Assembly: GCF_017876315.1 (NCBI RefSeq)
Contig: NZ_JAGINU010000001.1
Coordinates: 1,240,001-1,304,000 of the forward strand
Direction: 5' to 3'
Length of the DNA stretch: 64,000 nt
DNA from: Pseudonocardia parietis
Lineage (GTDB): Bacteria; Actinomycetota; Actinomycetes; Mycobacteriales; Pseudonocardiaceae
The notes below the pieces were generated by a model. It saw only the letters and a program-made list of their open reading frames with translations, did no database searches and was not told the DNA's origin. A program made the translations under genes and the position numbers. Positions 8,714 through 18,717 of the stretch are shown here, in pieces. The stretch's first letter is position 1; every line of letters begins with the position of its first letter.

Positions 8714-9253
8714 ATGTCCAAGATCATCGCAGGTCTGTTCACCTCCGTCGACGGCGTCGTCGAGGCGCCCGAGACGTGGCACTTCCCGTACTTCGACGAC
8801 GAGGTCGGCGCCGTCGTCGGCACGCTCATGCAGTCGCGCATGCTGCTCGGACGCACCACCTATGTCGGTTTCGCCGAGTACTTCGCGCCGCTGGCGGGCG
8901 AGGAGTTCGCCGACCAGATGGCCGCCCCGCCCAAGTTCGTCGTGTCGACCACGCTGGAGTCGGCCGAGTGGGGCAACGCCACCGTCCTCGGCGCCGACTG
9001 GGCGGACCGGCTGCGGGAGATCAAGGCGGGTGACGGGCCGGACCTGGGGATGAGCGGCAGCGTCACCCTGATCCGCTCGCTGATCGCGGAGGGGCTCCTC
9101 GACGAGCTCCATCTGCTCGTGCACCCGGTCGTGGTCGGCACCGGCGCGCGGCTGTTCCCGGAGGGCACGGAGTCGTTCCCGCTGCCGCTCGCCTCGGTGA
9201 GGTCGTTGGCCAACGGGACACTGCACGTCGTGCACACGCCCGCGACCCGGTGA
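8714..9253 (+). CDS. dihydrofolate reductase/RibD C-terminal family protein
   Basis: A 179-residue protein starting KIIAGLFTSVDGVVEAPETW, the typical opening of the RibD_C/DHFR-like family of NADPH-binding reductases in actinobacteria. LLGRTTYVGF binds the nucleotide phosphates and the late DELHLLVHPVVVGTGARLF strand is diagnostic. Members here are usually uncharacterised stand-alone reductases, not part of the riboflavin operon. It is monocistronic, with a weak ribosome site (GAGAGGTCC) before the ATG. Confidence 0.82.
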   Translation: MSKIIAGLFTSVDGVVEAPETWHFPYFDDEVGAVVGTLMQSRMLLGRTTYVGFAEYFAPLAGEEFADQMAAPPKFVVSTTLESAEWGNATVLGADWADRLREIKAGDGPDLGMSGSVTLIRSLIAEGLLDELHLLVHPVVVGTGARLFPEGTESFPLPLASVRSLANGTLHVVHTPATR

Positions 9254-9379
9254 CCGGGGTCAGGATCCTCACCACGCAGAACGTCGATTCGCCCGGTTCG
9301 GCGGGTGCGCCCTCGTCTGACCCGGCTCGGAAGTAGCACTCCTGCGCCCACGGAGACCGCCATGGCGGCGTTAGAGACC

Positions 9380-9409
9380 TTGTTACGTTCCTCTCCTTGT
9401 CGCTAACGT
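9380..9409 (+). promoter_or_regulatory. promoter of the mycofactocin-coupled SDR, set within an inverted repeat
   Basis: A -35 element TTGTTA (9380-9385), an 18-bp spacer and a -10 TAACGT (9404-9409) precede the SDR by about 50 bp. An imperfect inverted repeat (ATGGCGGC..GTTAG at 9362-9374, CTAACG..GCCGCCAT at 9403-9418) encloses the promoter and could be a repressor site. The promoter reading is by eye. Confidence 0.45.
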
Positions 9410-9457
9410 GGCCGCCATCACCCGGCCCCGGTGCCGGCGAACGGGAAGGGGGCGGCC

Positions 9458-10300
9458 ATGGCGGCTGCACTGCGCGGACTCGAGGGCAAGAACATCCTGA
9501 TCACGGGAGCGGCGAAGGGGCAGGGGCTGAGCCACGCCCTGGCGTTCGCCGACGCGGGCGCGGACGTCGCCGCCCTCGACATCACCGAGCCGATCCCCGA
9601 CATCTATCCGCTGGCGACCGCGCAGATGCTCGAGGACACCGTGCGCGAGATCGAGAGCAGGGGGCGCCGGGCGATCCCGCTGCCGTGCGACATCCGTGAC
9701 GAGTCGCAGGTCGAGGCGAACGTGGCGAAGGCGCTGGAGTACTTCGACGGCCGCATCGACGTGCTCGTGTGCAACGCCGGTGTCGCCGCGCTCGACACGA
9801 TCCAGGGCATGCGGTCGCACGTGCTGGACGCGGTGGTCGACACGATCGTGAAGGGCCACACGTACGTGGCCAAGTACGTGGTGCCGAACATGATCGGCCG
9901 CCGCGCCGGGAAGATCATCAACATCTCGTCGGGGGTGACGGGGGCCGGGCACGCCCAGCTGTCGCACTACGTCGCCGCGAAGCACGCCCTCCAGGGCCTG
10001 ACCTCGGCCTGGGCCTTCGAGCTCGCGGAGTTCGACATCAACGTCAACTGCATCGCCCCGGCCACGATCAGGCCCGGTGACGGGCAGGGCTCCGGGATGG
10101 TGTGGGGCCTCGCCGGCGAGGCCGGCATGGCGCCCGACGAGGCCTACGAGATGTTCTCCGCGGCGGGCAACATGCCGGGGTCGAAGTGGCGGACCGAGGT
10201 GCAGCACATCACCGACGCGGTGTTGTTCCTGGCGTCGGACAACGCCGACCAGATCACCGGGCACGTGCTGCGCGTCGATGCGGGCATGGGCGCCAAGTAG
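9458..10300 (+). CDS. mycofactocin-coupled short-chain dehydrogenase/reductase
   Basis: A 280-residue Rossmann oxidoreductase. Glycine motif TGAAKGQG, NAG motif CNAGVAA, catalytic Ser in NISSGV and YVAAKH as the YxxxK pair. A 20-residue insertion after the second strand (ALDITEPIPDIYPLATAQML) is the mark of the subfamily with tightly held NAD(H) that passes electrons to mycofactocin. The substrate is probably an alcohol, unknown. The ATG at 9458 follows GGGAAGGGGG. It is distant from, but in the same window as, the mycofactocin genes at 29.7-41.6 kb, which supports the assignment. Confidence 0.88.
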   Translation: MAAALRGLEGKNILITGAAKGQGLSHALAFADAGADVAALDITEPIPDIYPLATAQMLEDTVREIESRGRRAIPLPCDIRDESQVEANVAKALEYFDGRIDVLVCNAGVAALDTIQGMRSHVLDAVVDTIVKGHTYVAKYVVPNMIGRRAGKIINISSGVTGAGHAQLSHYVAAKHALQGLTSAWAFELAEFDINVNCIAPATIRPGDGQGSGMVWGLAGEAGMAPDEAYEMFSAAGNMPGSKWRTEVQHITDAVLFLASDNADQITGHVLRVDAGMGAK

Positions 10301-10310
10301 CGGGCCATCG

Positions 10311-10380
10311 ATCCCGCCGAGATGCAGCTCAGGGTCGTGCCGAGATCGACAACTCGCCATGGGCCGCATCTCGGCGGGAT
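10311..10380. repeat. palindromic element A, copy 1, between convergent genes
   Basis: Perfect 15-bp inverted repeat (ATCCCGCCGAGATGC at 10311-10325, complement at 10366-10380) with a 40-base middle. It lies between the SDR and nrdB stops and could end both transcripts. The same ends with exactly the same internal spacing occur at 31648-31706 inside the fused OYE gene, so this is a dispersed element. Confidence 0.7.
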
Positions 10381-10410
10381 GACCGGGGCCCGAGGGGCAG
10401 CGGTTCGGCG

Positions 10411-11487
10411 TCAGTCCCACTCCAGGGAGCCGCCGGAGCGGTACTCGGTCACCCGCGTCTCGAAGAAGTTCTTCTCCTTGCGCAGGTCCATCGCCTCGCT
10501 CATCCACGGGAACGGGTTCTCGGCCGCTCCGAACAGCGGTGCCAGCCCGATCTGCTCGGCCCGGCGGTCGGTGATGAAGCGCAGGTACTGCTCGCAGGAG
10601 CCGGCGGTCAGCCCGAGCATCCCGCGCGGCATGGTGTCGCGGGCGTAGGCGACCTCCAGCTCGCACGCCTCGTGCAGCATGGCCCGGATCTCGGCGACGA
10701 AGTCGTCCGTCCACAGGTGCGGGTTCTCGAGCTTGATCTGGTTGATGCAGTCGATGCCGAAGTTCAGGTGGATCGACTCGTCGCGCAGGATGTACTGGTA
10801 CTGCTCGGCGATCCCGACCATCTTGTTGCGGCGCCCGAGGGCGAGGATCTGCGCGAACCCGGTGTAGAACCACATGCCCTCGAACACCACGTAGAAGGCG
10901 ATCAGATCGCGCAGGAATGCCCGGTCGTTCTCGGGAGTGCCCGTGTGGAAGTCCGGATCGGACAGTGCCTGGGTGTAGCGCAGCGCCCACTCGTCCTTCT
11001 CGGTGATCGACGGGACCGTGCGGTACGCGTTGAACAGCTCGCCCTCGTCCAGTCCCAGGGACTCGCAGACGTACTGGAAGGTGTGCGTGTGCACGGCCTC
11101 CTCGAACGACTGGCGCAGCAGGTACTGCCGGCACTCGGGGTTGGTGAGGTGCCGGTAGACGGCGAGCACGATGTTGTTCGCGACCAGCGACTCCGCGGTG
11201 GCGAAGAAGCCCAGGTTGCGGGTCAGCATGAGGCGCTCGTCGTCGGTCAGGCCGCCCGGCGTGCGCCACAGCGCGATGTCGGCCTGCATCGCGACCTCGG
11301 TCGGCATCCAGTGGTTGGCGCAGCCGGCGAGGTACTTCTCCCAGGCCCAGTGGTATTTGAGCGGGAGGAGCTGGTTGACGTCGGCCCGCGTGTTGATCAT
11401 GCGCTTGTCGTCGGCGTCGATCGGGGCGGCGCCGCGGGCGATCTCGCCGAGCCCGGTCGTGTCGGGGTTGTTCTCCACAGTGGTCAC
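10411..11487 (-). CDS. nrdB: ribonucleotide reductase small subunit, class Ic type (Phe at the radical position)
   Basis: A 358-residue ferritin-like dimetal protein that generates the oxidant for NrdA. The metal ligands are visible: E99 (ATAES), E130 and H133 (EEAVH), E203 (VFEGMWF), E237 and H240 (RDESIH). The residue at the E. coli Tyr122 position is F137 (HTHTF), and the first ligand is Glu not Asp. These spacings equal those of the Chlamydia trachomatis enzyme (E89, E120, H123, F127, E193, E227, H230) shifted by ten, so a Mn/Fe cofactor without tyrosyl radical is expected. The GTG start at 11487 overlaps the nrdA stop (GTGA). The dimetal content is inferred from homology. Confidence 0.93.
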   Translation of the reverse strand: MTTVENNPDTTGLGEIARGAAPIDADDKRMINTRADVNQLLPLKYHWAWEKYLAGCANHWMPTEVAMQADIALWRTPGGLTDDERLMLTRNLGFFATAESLVANNIVLAVYRHLTNPECRQYLLRQSFEEAVHTHTFQYVCESLGLDEGELFNAYRTVPSITEKDEWALRYTQALSDPDFHTGTPENDRAFLRDLIAFYVVFEGMWFYTGFAQILALGRRNKMVGIAEQYQYILRDESIHLNFGIDCINQIKLENPHLWTDDFVAEIRAMLHEACELEVAYARDTMPRGMLGLTAGSCEQYLRFITDRRAEQIGLAPLFGAAENPFPWMSEAMDLRKEKNFFETRVTEYRSGGSLEWD

Positions 11488-14036
11488 TGGCAGGCCTCGC
11501 AGTCGGGTTCGTCGATCGAGCAGGCGGCAGCGGCGTCCAGGTCCAGCTCGGTGCCGCTCGCCGGCGGGCGGGCGATGCCGTGGTCGGGTGCGGCGGCAGG
11601 TCCGGCTGTGGGTCCGGCTGCGGTGGGTTCGCTCGGGGAGCTCGGCACGCCGGTGAGCCGGCCGTCGGTGCCCGTGAGCGTCGACTTCTCCACCGACGTC
11701 GCCGCCCGGGTCCGCAGGTAGTAGGTGGTCTTCAGGCCGCTGCGCCAGGCCAGCCGGTACAGCTCGTCGAGCTTGCGGCCGCTCGGCCCGGCCAGGTACA
11801 GGTTCAGCGACTGCGCCTGGTCCAGCCACTTCTGCCGGCGCGACGCGGCCTCGATCAGCCATCGTGGCTCGATCTCGAAGGCGGTCGCGTACAGCTCCTT
11901 CAGGTCGGCAGGCACCCGGTCGATCTCGGCGAGCGAGCCGTCGAAGTACTTCAGGTCCGCGACCATGACCTCGTCCCACAGCCCGCGCTCCTTGAGGTCG
12001 CGGACCAGGTGCGGGTTCACCACGGTGAAGTCACCGGACATGTTGGACTTCACGTACAGGTTGAGGTGGATCGGCTCGATCGACTGCCCGACCCCGCAGA
12101 TGTTGGAGATCGTCGCGGTCGGTGCGATCGCGAGGACGTTGGAGTTGCGCATCCCCTGGCTGCGGATCTTCTCCCGCAGCGCGTCCCAGTCCAGGGTGGA
12201 CGACCGGTCGATATCGAGCTCTCCCGGGCCGCGGGCGTCGGCCAGCAGCGTCAGCGAGTCGATCGGCAGGATGCCGCGGCTCCAGAGCGAGCCCTCGAAC
12301 GAGCCGTAGCGGCCGCGCTCGACCGCGAGGTCCGACGACGCCGTGATCGCGTGGTAGCTCAGCGCCTCGGCACTGCGGTCGGCGAACTCCACCGCCGCGT
12401 CGCTGCCCGGGGCGATGCGCTGGGTGAACAGCGCGTCGGAGAAGCCCATCATCCCCAGCCCGACCGGTCGGTGGCGCAGGTTGGAGCGGCGGGCCTCCGG
12501 GATCGTGTAGAAGTTGATGTCCACGACATTGTCCAGCATCCGGACGGCCGTGGTGACGGTGCGGCGCAGCTTCGCGATGTCCAGGCCGTCGCGCCCGATG
12601 TGCGCGGCGAGGTTCACCGAGCCGAGGTTGCAGACCGCGACCTCGCCGTCCTCGCCGGCCTTGGTGTTCAACGTGATCTCGGTGCACAGGTTCGACGAGT
12701 GCACGACGCCGGCGTGCTGCTGCGGGCTGCGCAGGTTGCACGGGTCCTTGAACGTGATCCACGGGTGCCCGGTCTCGAACAGCATTGTCAGCATCCGCCG
12801 CCACAGATCCACCGCCCGCACGGTGCGGTGCACCCGGATCTCGCCCCGCTCCGCCGCGGCCTCGTAGGCGCGGTACCGCTGCGCGAACGCGGTGCCGTAG
12901 AGGTCGTGCAGGTCGGGAACCTCGTCCGGGGAGAACAGCGTCCACTCGCCGTCCGCGTCGACCCGACGCAGGAACTCGTCCGGCACCCAGTTCGCGGTGT
13001 TCATGTCGTGGGTACGGCGCCGGTCGTCGCCGGTGTTCTTGCGCAGGTCGAGGAACTCCTCGATGTCGACGTGCCAGGTCTCCAGGTAGGCGCACGCCGC
13101 GCCCTTGCGCTTGCCGCCCTGGTTGACCGCGACCGCGGTGTCCCCGGCGATCTTGAGGAACGGCACGACGCCCTGCGAGACGCCGTTGGTGCCGCGGATG
13201 TGCGCGCCGAGCCCGCGGACCGGGGTCCAGTCGTTGCCCAGCCCGCCGGAGTACTTCGCGAGCAGCGCGTTGTTCCGGTAGCCGCCGAAGATCGAGTCGA
13301 GGTCGTCGTCGACGGTGGTGAGGAAGCACGACGAGAGCTGCGGGCGGGTGGTGCCGGAGTTGAACAGCGTCGGGGTGGAGGCCATGAAGTCGAAGCTCGA
13401 CAGCAGCTCGTAGAACTCGATCGCCCGGGCCTCCCGGTCGGTCTCGCGGACCGCCAGGCCCATCGCGACCCGCAGGAAGAACGCCTGCGGCAGCTCGAAC
13501 CGGCTGCCGCGCTCGTGCAGCAGGTAGCGGTCGTAGAGGGTCTGCAGCCCCAGGAAACCGATCGCCACGTCCCGCTCCGGTCGCAGCGCGGCGGTCACCC
13601 GGTCCAGGTCGAACGTCGCGAGCTCCGGGTCGACCAGACCGATCGCGATCGCGTGCCGCAGGTAGTCCCGGGTGTAGGCCGCGTAGTTCCCGGCCATCGT
13701 GGCCTGGTCGGGGGCCTCCGGCGTGCCGGCCAGGTGCGACACGGCCTCGGCCCGCAGCCGGTCCATGAGCAGCCGGGACGCGACCAGCGAGTAGTTCGGC
13801 TCCCGCTCGACGAGGGTCCGGGCGGCCATGACGAGTGCCTGGGACAGCTCGTCGGCGGTGATCCCGTCGTACACGGTCCGGCCCAGTTCGGACAGGACGG
13901 GGGCCGCCTCGACGTCGTCGATGCCGTGCAGGGCCTCGGCGAGCACCGTCTCGACCCGGCTGCGGTCGAGCGGGGCCCGCGATCCGTCGGGCCGGGTGAC
14001 ATGCAGGCCGGTCGGGGGAGCGGTGGATGCGGTCAC
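11484..14036 (-). CDS. nrdA: ribonucleoside-diphosphate reductase large subunit
   Basis: An 850-residue catalytic subunit that reduces ribonucleoside diphosphates. An ATP-cone occupies about residues 10-100 ([17 protein letters not shown]). Active-site landmarks: SSCFL for the first redox Cys, NLCTE for the Asn-Cys-Glu triad, VCNLGS for the partner Cys, and TYYLRT for the radical-transfer tyrosines. The tail ends in DEPDCEACQ, the C-terminal redox Cys pair. The GTG at 14036 has a strong GAGGAGAGAGA ribosome site; the longer frame upstream runs into the riboswitch. It is the first gene of nrdAB, under riboswitch and probably NrdR control. Near position 700-800 is a low-complexity Gly/Pro/Ala stretch unlike the core. 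Confidence 0.93.
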   Translation of the reverse strand: MTASTAPPTGLHVTRPDGSRAPLDRSRVETVLAEALHGIDDVEAAPVLSELGRTVYDGITADELSQALVMAARTLVEREPNYSLVASRLLMDRLRAEAVSHLAGTPEAPDQATMAGNYAAYTRDYLRHAIAIGLVDPELATFDLDRVTAALRPERDVAIGFLGLQTLYDRYLLHERGSRFELPQAFFLRVAMGLAVRETDREARAIEFYELLSSFDFMASTPTLFNSGTTRPQLSSCFLTTVDDDLDSIFGGYRNNALLAKYSGGLGNDWTPVRGLGAHIRGTNGVSQGVVPFLKIAGDTAVAVNQGGKRKGAACAYLETWHVDIEEFLDLRKNTGDDRRRTHDMNTANWVPDEFLRRVDADGEWTLFSPDEVPDLHDLYGTAFAQRYRAYEAAAERGEIRVHRTVRAVDLWRRMLTMLFETGHPWITFKDPCNLRSPQQHAGVVHSSNLCTEITLNTKAGEDGEVAVCNLGSVNLAAHIGRDGLDIAKLRRTVTTAVRMLDNVVDINFYTIPEARRSNLRHRPVGLGMMGFSDALFTQRIAPGSDAAVEFADRSAEALSYHAITASSDLAVERGRYGSFEGSLWSRGILPIDSLTLLADARGPGELDIDRSSTLDWDALREKIRSQGMRNSNVLAIAPTATISNICGVGQSIEPIHLNLYVKSNMSGDFTVVNPHLVRDLKERGLWDEVMVADLKYFDGSLAEIDRVPADLKELYATAFEIEPRWLIEAASRRQKWLDQAQSLNLYLAGPSGRKLDELYRLAWRSGLKTTYYLRTRAATSVEKSTLTGTDGRLTGVPSSPSEPTAAGPTAGPAAAPDHGIARPPASGTELDLDAAAACSIDEPDCEACQ

Positions 14037-14171
14037 GGGTCTCTCTCCTCGCGAGTCGCCGTCGGTCCGTGACCCGCGTGCGGAGGAGGCGGCGGAGTGC
14101 GACGCGCGCGACCCACCACACCCTGGTGCCCTCCCGCGAGGCCCCGGAGCTGCACGCACCGGCGGTGCGCG

Positions 14172-14355
14172 CACCGGTGGCAGGTCTTCGGACTCACGGG
14201 CGGTGGATGACGTGCACCCGGCCTACTGGCCGTCGCTTCCCGGGAGCAGGGCTCCCAGTGCTCGTTGACGGCGGTCGTTCCCGTTCACCGCTGCGGGGCA
14301 GCCCCGGAGTCGCACCGGGTTCCCTCTTGCCTCACCGGCCCGTGCGGGACCGGTG
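14172..14355 (-). ncRNA. cobalamin riboswitch upstream of nrdAB
   Basis: Read on the minus strand, the region has the conserved cobalamin aptamer parts: a 5' closing stem CACCGGT (14349-14355) pairing with ACCGGTG (14172-14178), the GGGAACCCGGTGCGACTCC core, GGCTGCCCCGCAGCGGTGA, and the B12 box GTCCGAAGACCTGCC. Repression of class I nrdAB by B12 through such a switch is known in Streptomyces, where a B12-dependent class II reductase takes over. The 135 bases to the nrdA start would hold the expression platform; I see GC-rich pairing there but no clear poly-U terminator. Confidence 0.92.
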
Positions 14356-14372
14356 AACCACCAGCACGTCGA

Positions 14373-14420
14373 ACACTACATGTTGGGCCACAACACGTTC
14401 GAGACCCCTACAAAACGGGG
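14373..14420 (-). promoter_or_regulatory. pair of NrdR-like boxes 32 bp apart
   Basis: Two 16-bp sites, ACACTACATGTTGGGC (14373-14388) and CCCCTACAAAACGGGG (14405-14420, plus strand), lie directly upstream of the riboswitch. The first matches the NrdR consensus ACACWATATWGTGT-like pattern well in its left half and centre; the second is weaker but shares the CTACA core. Their 32-bp spacing equals the three-turn spacing typical of NrdR pairs. nrdR is not in the window. Confidence 0.6.
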
Positions 14421-14438
14421 TAGCCGCTGGTCATCCGG

Positions 14439-15149
14439 CTACGGCGGGCCGGGGGCGAGGCCGAACGGCGGACGGATCCAGCCGGGGGCCTCGGCCCGGA
14501 ACCGCGCGGGATCGAGCCGGCCCGCGCCCTCCGGCACGGCGCCGAGCAGGGCGCCGGAGGCGCGATCGGACACAGCAGCCTGCGCGTGCTCGAGCTCGGC
14601 CCGGTTCGACCGCTCGATCTCCGAGGGCACCGCCGGCCACGCGCCGATCACCAGCCCGGCGACCGGGATCCGCCGCCGGGTCAGCGCCTCCACCGTGAGC
14701 GCGGTGTGGTTGAGCGTGCCCAGCCCACTGCGGCAGACCACGACCGCCGGTACCGACAGGGCAGCGGCGAGGTCGGCGAGCGTGCGGCCGTGCCCGTCCA
14801 GCTCGACGAGCAGTCCGCCCGCGCCCTCGACCAGGACGTGGTCGTGGCGTGCGGCGAGGTCCTCGACGGCTGCCACGTGCTCGCCGAGATCGGGCAACGT
14901 CACCTCGGCCCGTCGCGCGGCCGCGACCGGAGCCATCGGATCCGGCAGTCGGATCCCCTCCACCGCGGTCCCGACTCCGGCCAGCGTGCTGACGACGTCG
15001 ATGTCGCCCCGGCCGTCCTCGGTTCCGGCCTGGGTGGGTTTGAACACCGCCACCGTGTCGCCGCGCGCGAGCAGGGCCGCGGCGAGCGCGGCCGTCACGA
15101 TCGTCTTGCCGACCCCGGTGTCGGTGCCGGTCACGACCAGCACGCTCAC
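14439..15149 (-). CDS. bioD: dethiobiotin synthetase
   Basis: A 236-residue P-loop enzyme that closes the ureido ring of dethiobiotin from DAPA, CO2 and ATP. The P-loop TGTDTGVGKTIV is at residues 6-17, FKPTQAG supplies the substrate Lys, and EGAGGLLV is the family's signature. The GTG start overlaps the bioF stop (GTGA). It is the last gene of bioBAFD. Confidence 0.93.
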   Translation of the reverse strand: MSVLVVTGTDTGVGKTIVTAALAAALLARGDTVAVFKPTQAGTEDGRGDIDVVSTLAGVGTAVEGIRLPDPMAPVAAARRAEVTLPDLGEHVAAVEDLAARHDHVLVEGAGGLLVELDGHGRTLADLAAALSVPAVVVCRSGLGTLNHTALTVEALTRRRIPVAGLVIGAWPAVPSEIERSNRAELEHAQAAVSDRASGALLGAVPEGAGRLDPARFRAEAPGWIRPPFGLAPGPP

Positions 15150-16282
15150 GCCGGCACGCCCGCGAGTGCGGCGGCCTGGCGGGCGGCGTCGGCGGCCCGC
15201 TCCGGGTCGAGGGTCGCCCGCGCGACCAGCCGGAGCCGGGAGACGCCGTCGGGCACGCTCGGCGGCCGGAAACAGCCGACGACCACGCCCTCGTCGAGCA
15301 ACCGGGCCGCCGCGTCCACAGCGGACCGTGGGTCCCCGACCGGCAGCGACTGCACCGCCCCCGGCGCGTGCTCGATCGCCGCCGCCTCTGCGATCACCCC
15401 GGCGACCCGGTGCAGCGCCGCCACCCGCTCCGGCTCGCGGCGGACGATCCGGCAGGCCTGCGCCGCGGCCGCGGCGGCCGCCGGGGCCAGCGCGGTGTCG
15501 AACAGGAAGGTCCGGGCGGTGTCGACCAGGTGCGCGCGCAGCGCCGCCGGGCCCAGGACCGCGCCGCCCTGCGCACCGAGCGCCTTCGACAGCGTCGCGG
15601 TGACCACGACGTGCTCGGCATCGGCGAGCCCGGCGGCGTGCACCGCGCCCCGGCCGGCGCCCGCGACCCCCACCCCGTGGGCCTCGTCGACGACGAGCAG
15701 CGCGTCGTGCTCGGCGCACAGCGCGGCGGTGCGGGCGAGGTCGGCGGCGTCGCCGAGCACCGAGTACAGCGACTCGACGACGACCACCGCGCGCGGCTGC
15801 TCCCGTTCGCGCAGTAGCCGCTCGAGCGCGGCGAGATCGGCGTGCGGACAGATCGCCACCGGGGACTTCGCCAGCCGGGCGCCGTCGACCAGCGAGGCGT
15901 GCGCGTGGGCGTCGGACACGAACAGGGTGCCGGGGTCGCCGAGCGCGGTGAGCAGGCCGAGGTTGGCGGTGTAGCCGCTGGAGAAGGCCAGGCAGGCGGG
16001 CCGGCCGGTGAGGTCGGCGAGCTCGGCCTCCAGCTCGGCGTGCCCCGCGGTGGTGCCGGTGACGACCCGCGACGCCCGCGCGCCGGTGCCGAACCGTCCG
16101 ACCGCCGCGACGGCGGCCTCGCGGACCCGTGGGTCGTCGGCGAGGCCCAGGTAGTCGTTCGAGGCCAGGTCGAGCAGGCCGGGCCGGGACTGCGGGTTGC
16201 GTCGCACGTCGGCGGCCCGGACCACCCCGGCGCGGGCCCGCTCGTCCGAGGCCCGGGCGAGCCAGTCGGTCATCGCGCTCAC
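15146..16282 (-). CDS. bioF: 8-amino-7-oxononanoate synthase
   Basis: A 378-residue PLP enzyme joining pimeloyl thioester and alanine. SNDYLGL near residue 40, the DEAHGVGVAG motif and the PLP Lys in ATLSKALGAQGG are present. The GTG at 16282 overlaps the bioA stop in the same GTGA manner as its neighbours; an ATG nine bases downstream is the alternative. Confidence 0.93.
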   Translation of the reverse strand: MSAMTDWLARASDERARAGVVRAADVRRNPQSRPGLLDLASNDYLGLADDPRVREAAVAAVGRFGTGARASRVVTGTTAGHAELEAELADLTGRPACLAFSSGYTANLGLLTALGDPGTLFVSDAHAHASLVDGARLAKSPVAICPHADLAALERLLREREQPRAVVVVESLYSVLGDAADLARTAALCAEHDALLVVDEAHGVGVAGAGRGAVHAAGLADAEHVVVTATLSKALGAQGGAVLGPAALRAHLVDTARTFLFDTALAPAAAAAAAQACRIVRREPERVAALHRVAGVIAEAAAIEHAPGAVQSLPVGDPRSAVDAAARLLDEGVVVGCFRPPSVPDGVSRLRLVARATLDPERAADAARQAAALAGVPA

Positions 16283-17592
16283 CCGTGCACCTCCGCGATC
16301 GCGCCCGTGACGGCGTCCCCGATCGCCGCGATCTCGTCGGGCCGGGCGACGTACGGCGGCATCGTGTAGACGAGATCGCGGAACGGGCGCACCCAGACGC
16401 CGCGCTCCAGGGCTGCCCGGGTCACCGCGCCGACGTCGATCGGACCGGTCAGCGCCACCACACCGACCGCGCCGAGCACCCGGACCTCGCGCACCGCGGG
16501 CAGCTCCGCGGCCGGGGCGAGCGCCGCGGACAGCTCGCGGCCGATCTCCGCGACCCGGTCGGTGACCGCCGGGGTGAGCAGCGACAGCGAGGCGGCGGCC
16601 ACCGCACACGCGAGTGGGTTCGCCATGAAGGTCGGGCCGTGCAGCAGCGCCCGCTGAGGGGAGCGGGTGACGGCCTCGGCGACCCGCCCGGTGCAGAGCA
16701 CGGCGGCGAGCGTGAGGTAGCCGCCGGTCAGCGCCTTGCCCACGCACAGCACGTCCGGTTCGACGCCGGCGTGGTCGACCGCGAACCGCGCCCCGGTCCG
16801 CCCGAACCCGGTGGCGATCTCGTCGGCGATCAGCAGCACCCCGTGCCGGTCGGCGATCCGGCGCAGCGCCGTGAGGCAGCGCGGCGGGTACACGTGCATG
16901 CTGCCTGCCCCCTGCAGCACCGGTTCGACGACGATCGCCGCGACCGTGTCCGCGTGCGCCGCGACCAGCTCCTCGGCCTGCGCGATCCAGGCGTCGACCG
17001 CCGGGTCGGCCTCCGGGAGGATCTTGCCGTGATCGGTCCGCGCGGCGGGCGGACGCGGCAGGAACAACTGTTCCCCGACCAGCCCGGGGAACAGCGCGTG
17101 CATCCCGTCGACCGGGTCGCACACGCCCATCGCGCCGGTGGTGTCACCGTGGTACCCGCCGCGCAGCGCGACGAACCGGCGGCGATCGGGATGCCCGGTC
17201 GCGGCCTGGTACTGGACCGCGAGCTTCAGCGCGACCTCGACCGACACCGATCCCGAGTCGGCGAGGAACACGTGCCGCAGCGACTCCGGGGTGATCCGGA
17301 CCAGCTCCTCGGCGAGCCGGACGGCGGGTTCGTGGGTCAGCCCGCCGAACATCACGTGGCTGAACCGGTCGACCTGCTCGTGGGCCGCGGCGTCGAGCAC
17401 GGGGTGGCGGTAGCCGTGGATCGCGCACCACCACGAGCTCATCGCGTCGATCGCGGTGAACCGGGTGCCGTCGGCGGCCTCGAGGTCCAGCCGGGTCCCC
17501 GCCGCGTCGTGGACGGCGTAGGGCGCGGGGCCGTCGAGCGCGGCGTAGGGGTGCCAGAGCAGCCCGCGGTCGCGTTCCAACAGGCCGGTCAT
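16279..17592 (-). CDS. bioA: adenosylmethionine-8-amino-7-oxononanoate aminotransferase
   Basis: A 437-residue class III aminotransferase converting KAPA to DAPA with SAM as amino donor. Seen: LWHPYAAL at the start, [10 protein letters not shown] (substrate pocket), [24 protein letters not shown] and the PLP Lys in VGKALTGGY. The ATG at 17592 overlaps the bioB stop (ATGA). Confidence 0.94.
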   Translation of the reverse strand: MTGLLERDRGLLWHPYAALDGPAPYAVHDAAGTRLDLEAADGTRFTAIDAMSSWWCAIHGYRHPVLDAAAHEQVDRFSHVMFGGLTHEPAVRLAEELVRITPESLRHVFLADSGSVSVEVALKLAVQYQAATGHPDRRRFVALRGGYHGDTTGAMGVCDPVDGMHALFPGLVGEQLFLPRPPAARTDHGKILPEADPAVDAWIAQAEELVAAHADTVAAIVVEPVLQGAGSMHVYPPRCLTALRRIADRHGVLLIADEIATGFGRTGARFAVDHAGVEPDVLCVGKALTGGYLTLAAVLCTGRVAEAVTRSPQRALLHGPTFMANPLACAVAAASLSLLTPAVTDRVAEIGRELSAALAPAAELPAVREVRVLGAVGVVALTGPIDVGAVTRAALERGVWVRPFRDLVYTMPPYVARPDEIAAIGDAVTGAIAEVHG

Positions 17593-18659
17593 GCGTTGGG
17601 TGCCTGAGTCGTGCCGGCGCCGCGCAGCCGGATCGCGGTCTGCTCGGCGGTGGATCCGGCGTCGGATCCGGCCCGGGGCTCGGCGCCGAGGACGGTGAAC
17701 CCGGCGTCGGCGATCATCTGCAGGTCCTGCTCCGCGGTCTGCCCCTCGCTGGTGAGGTAGTCGCCGAGGAACAGCGAGTTCACCACGTGCAGTGCCAGCG
17801 GCTGCAGCGACCGCAGGTGCTGCTCGCGCCCGCCGGCCATCCGGACCTCGGTCGCCGGGGCGACCATCCGGGCCAGTGCCAGGATCCGCAGGCAGCGCAG
17901 CGGGTCCAGCAGCCAGGTGCCGGCCAGCGGGGTGCCGTCGAACGGCATCAGGAAGTTGACCGGGATCGAGTCGCTGCCCAGCTCGCGCAGCGCGAACAGG
18001 GCGTCGACCAGCTCGTCGTCGGTCTCGCCCATACCCACGATCAGCCCGGAACACGGGGACAGGCCCGCCGCCTGCGCCTTGGCGACGGTGTCGACGCGGT
18101 CGTCGTAGGTGTGGGTCGAGCAGATGTCGGCGTAGCGCGACTCGGCGGTGTTGAGGTTGTGGTTGTAGGCGTCGACGCCCGCCTCGCGCAGCCGCTCGGC
18201 CTGGCCGTCGCGCAGCAGGCCCAGGCAGGCGCAGACCTCGACGCCGGGGTGCTCGGTGCGCAGCTCGTCGACGATCCCCGCGACCCGCTCGACGTCCCGG
18301 TCGCCGGGGCCGCGCCCGCTCGCGACCAGGCAGACCCGGGAGGCGCCGCCCTGGATCCCGGCACTCGCCTGGCGGACGGCGTCGGCGGTCGGGAGCCAGG
18401 AGTAGGTCAGGATGTCCGCGGTGGAGCCCAGGCGTTGCGAGCAGTAGCCGCAGTCCTCCGGGCACAGACCGGACCGGAGGTTCACCAGGTAGTTGACCTT
18501 GACGGTGTCGCCGAAGTGCGCACGGCGCAGCCGGCCCGCGGCCGCGACCAGGTGGAGGACCTCCTCGTCGGGGGTGGCGAGGACGTCGAGGGCTTCGCCG
18601 CGGTCGAGGGCGGCGCCGTCGAGCAGGCGGTCGGTGAGGACGTCATAAGTTTTGAACAC
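17589..18659 (-). CDS. bioB: biotin synthase
   Basis: A 356-residue radical SAM enzyme inserting sulfur into dethiobiotin. The cluster motif [10 protein letters not shown] is at about residues 66-75; the YNHNLNT and [10 protein letters not shown] segments are typical, and further Cys residues for the auxiliary cluster are present. The only standard start that keeps the N-terminus is the GTG at 18657-18659, which lies inside the operator palindrome and has no ribosome site upstream, so the message is probably leaderless. It leads the bioBAFD operon. Confidence 0.94.
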   Translation of the reverse strand: MFKTYDVLTDRLLDGAALDRGEALDVLATPDEEVLHLVAAAGRLRRAHFGDTVKVNYLVNLRSGLCPEDCGYCSQRLGSTADILTYSWLPTADAVRQASAGIQGGASRVCLVASGRGPGDRDVERVAGIVDELRTEHPGVEVCACLGLLRDGQAERLREAGVDAYNHNLNTAESRYADICSTHTYDDRVDTVAKAQAAGLSPCSGLIVGMGETDDELVDALFALRELGSDSIPVNFLMPFDGTPLAGTWLLDPLRCLRILALARMVAPATEVRMAGGREQHLRSLQPLALHVVNSLFLGDYLTSEGQTAEQDLQMIADAGFTVLGAEPRAGSDAGSTAEQTAIRLRGAGTTQAPNA

Positions 18660-18696
18660 TGTTCAAACGGTAGGCGGGCGGCGATCGTCCCGGCAA
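18651..18696 (-). promoter_or_regulatory. bioB promoter with BioQ-type operator
   Basis: Perfect 17-bp palindrome TTTGAACA-C-TGTTCAAA (18651-18667) containing the TGAAC-N3-GTTCA pattern of BioQ sites. On the minus strand a -35 TTGCCG (18691-18696), an 18-bp spacer and -10 TACCGT (18667-18672) place the transcript start seven bases on, at the bioB GTG itself. A repressor here would block both -10 and start. Confidence 0.72.
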
Positions 18697-18717
18697 GCCC
18701 CCTGCCAGACTGGACGG

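Noticed and set aside
11580..14072. 830-codon plus-strand frame over nrdA
   Set aside because: Antisense shadow of a conserved gene; no recognisable domain and highly biased composition.
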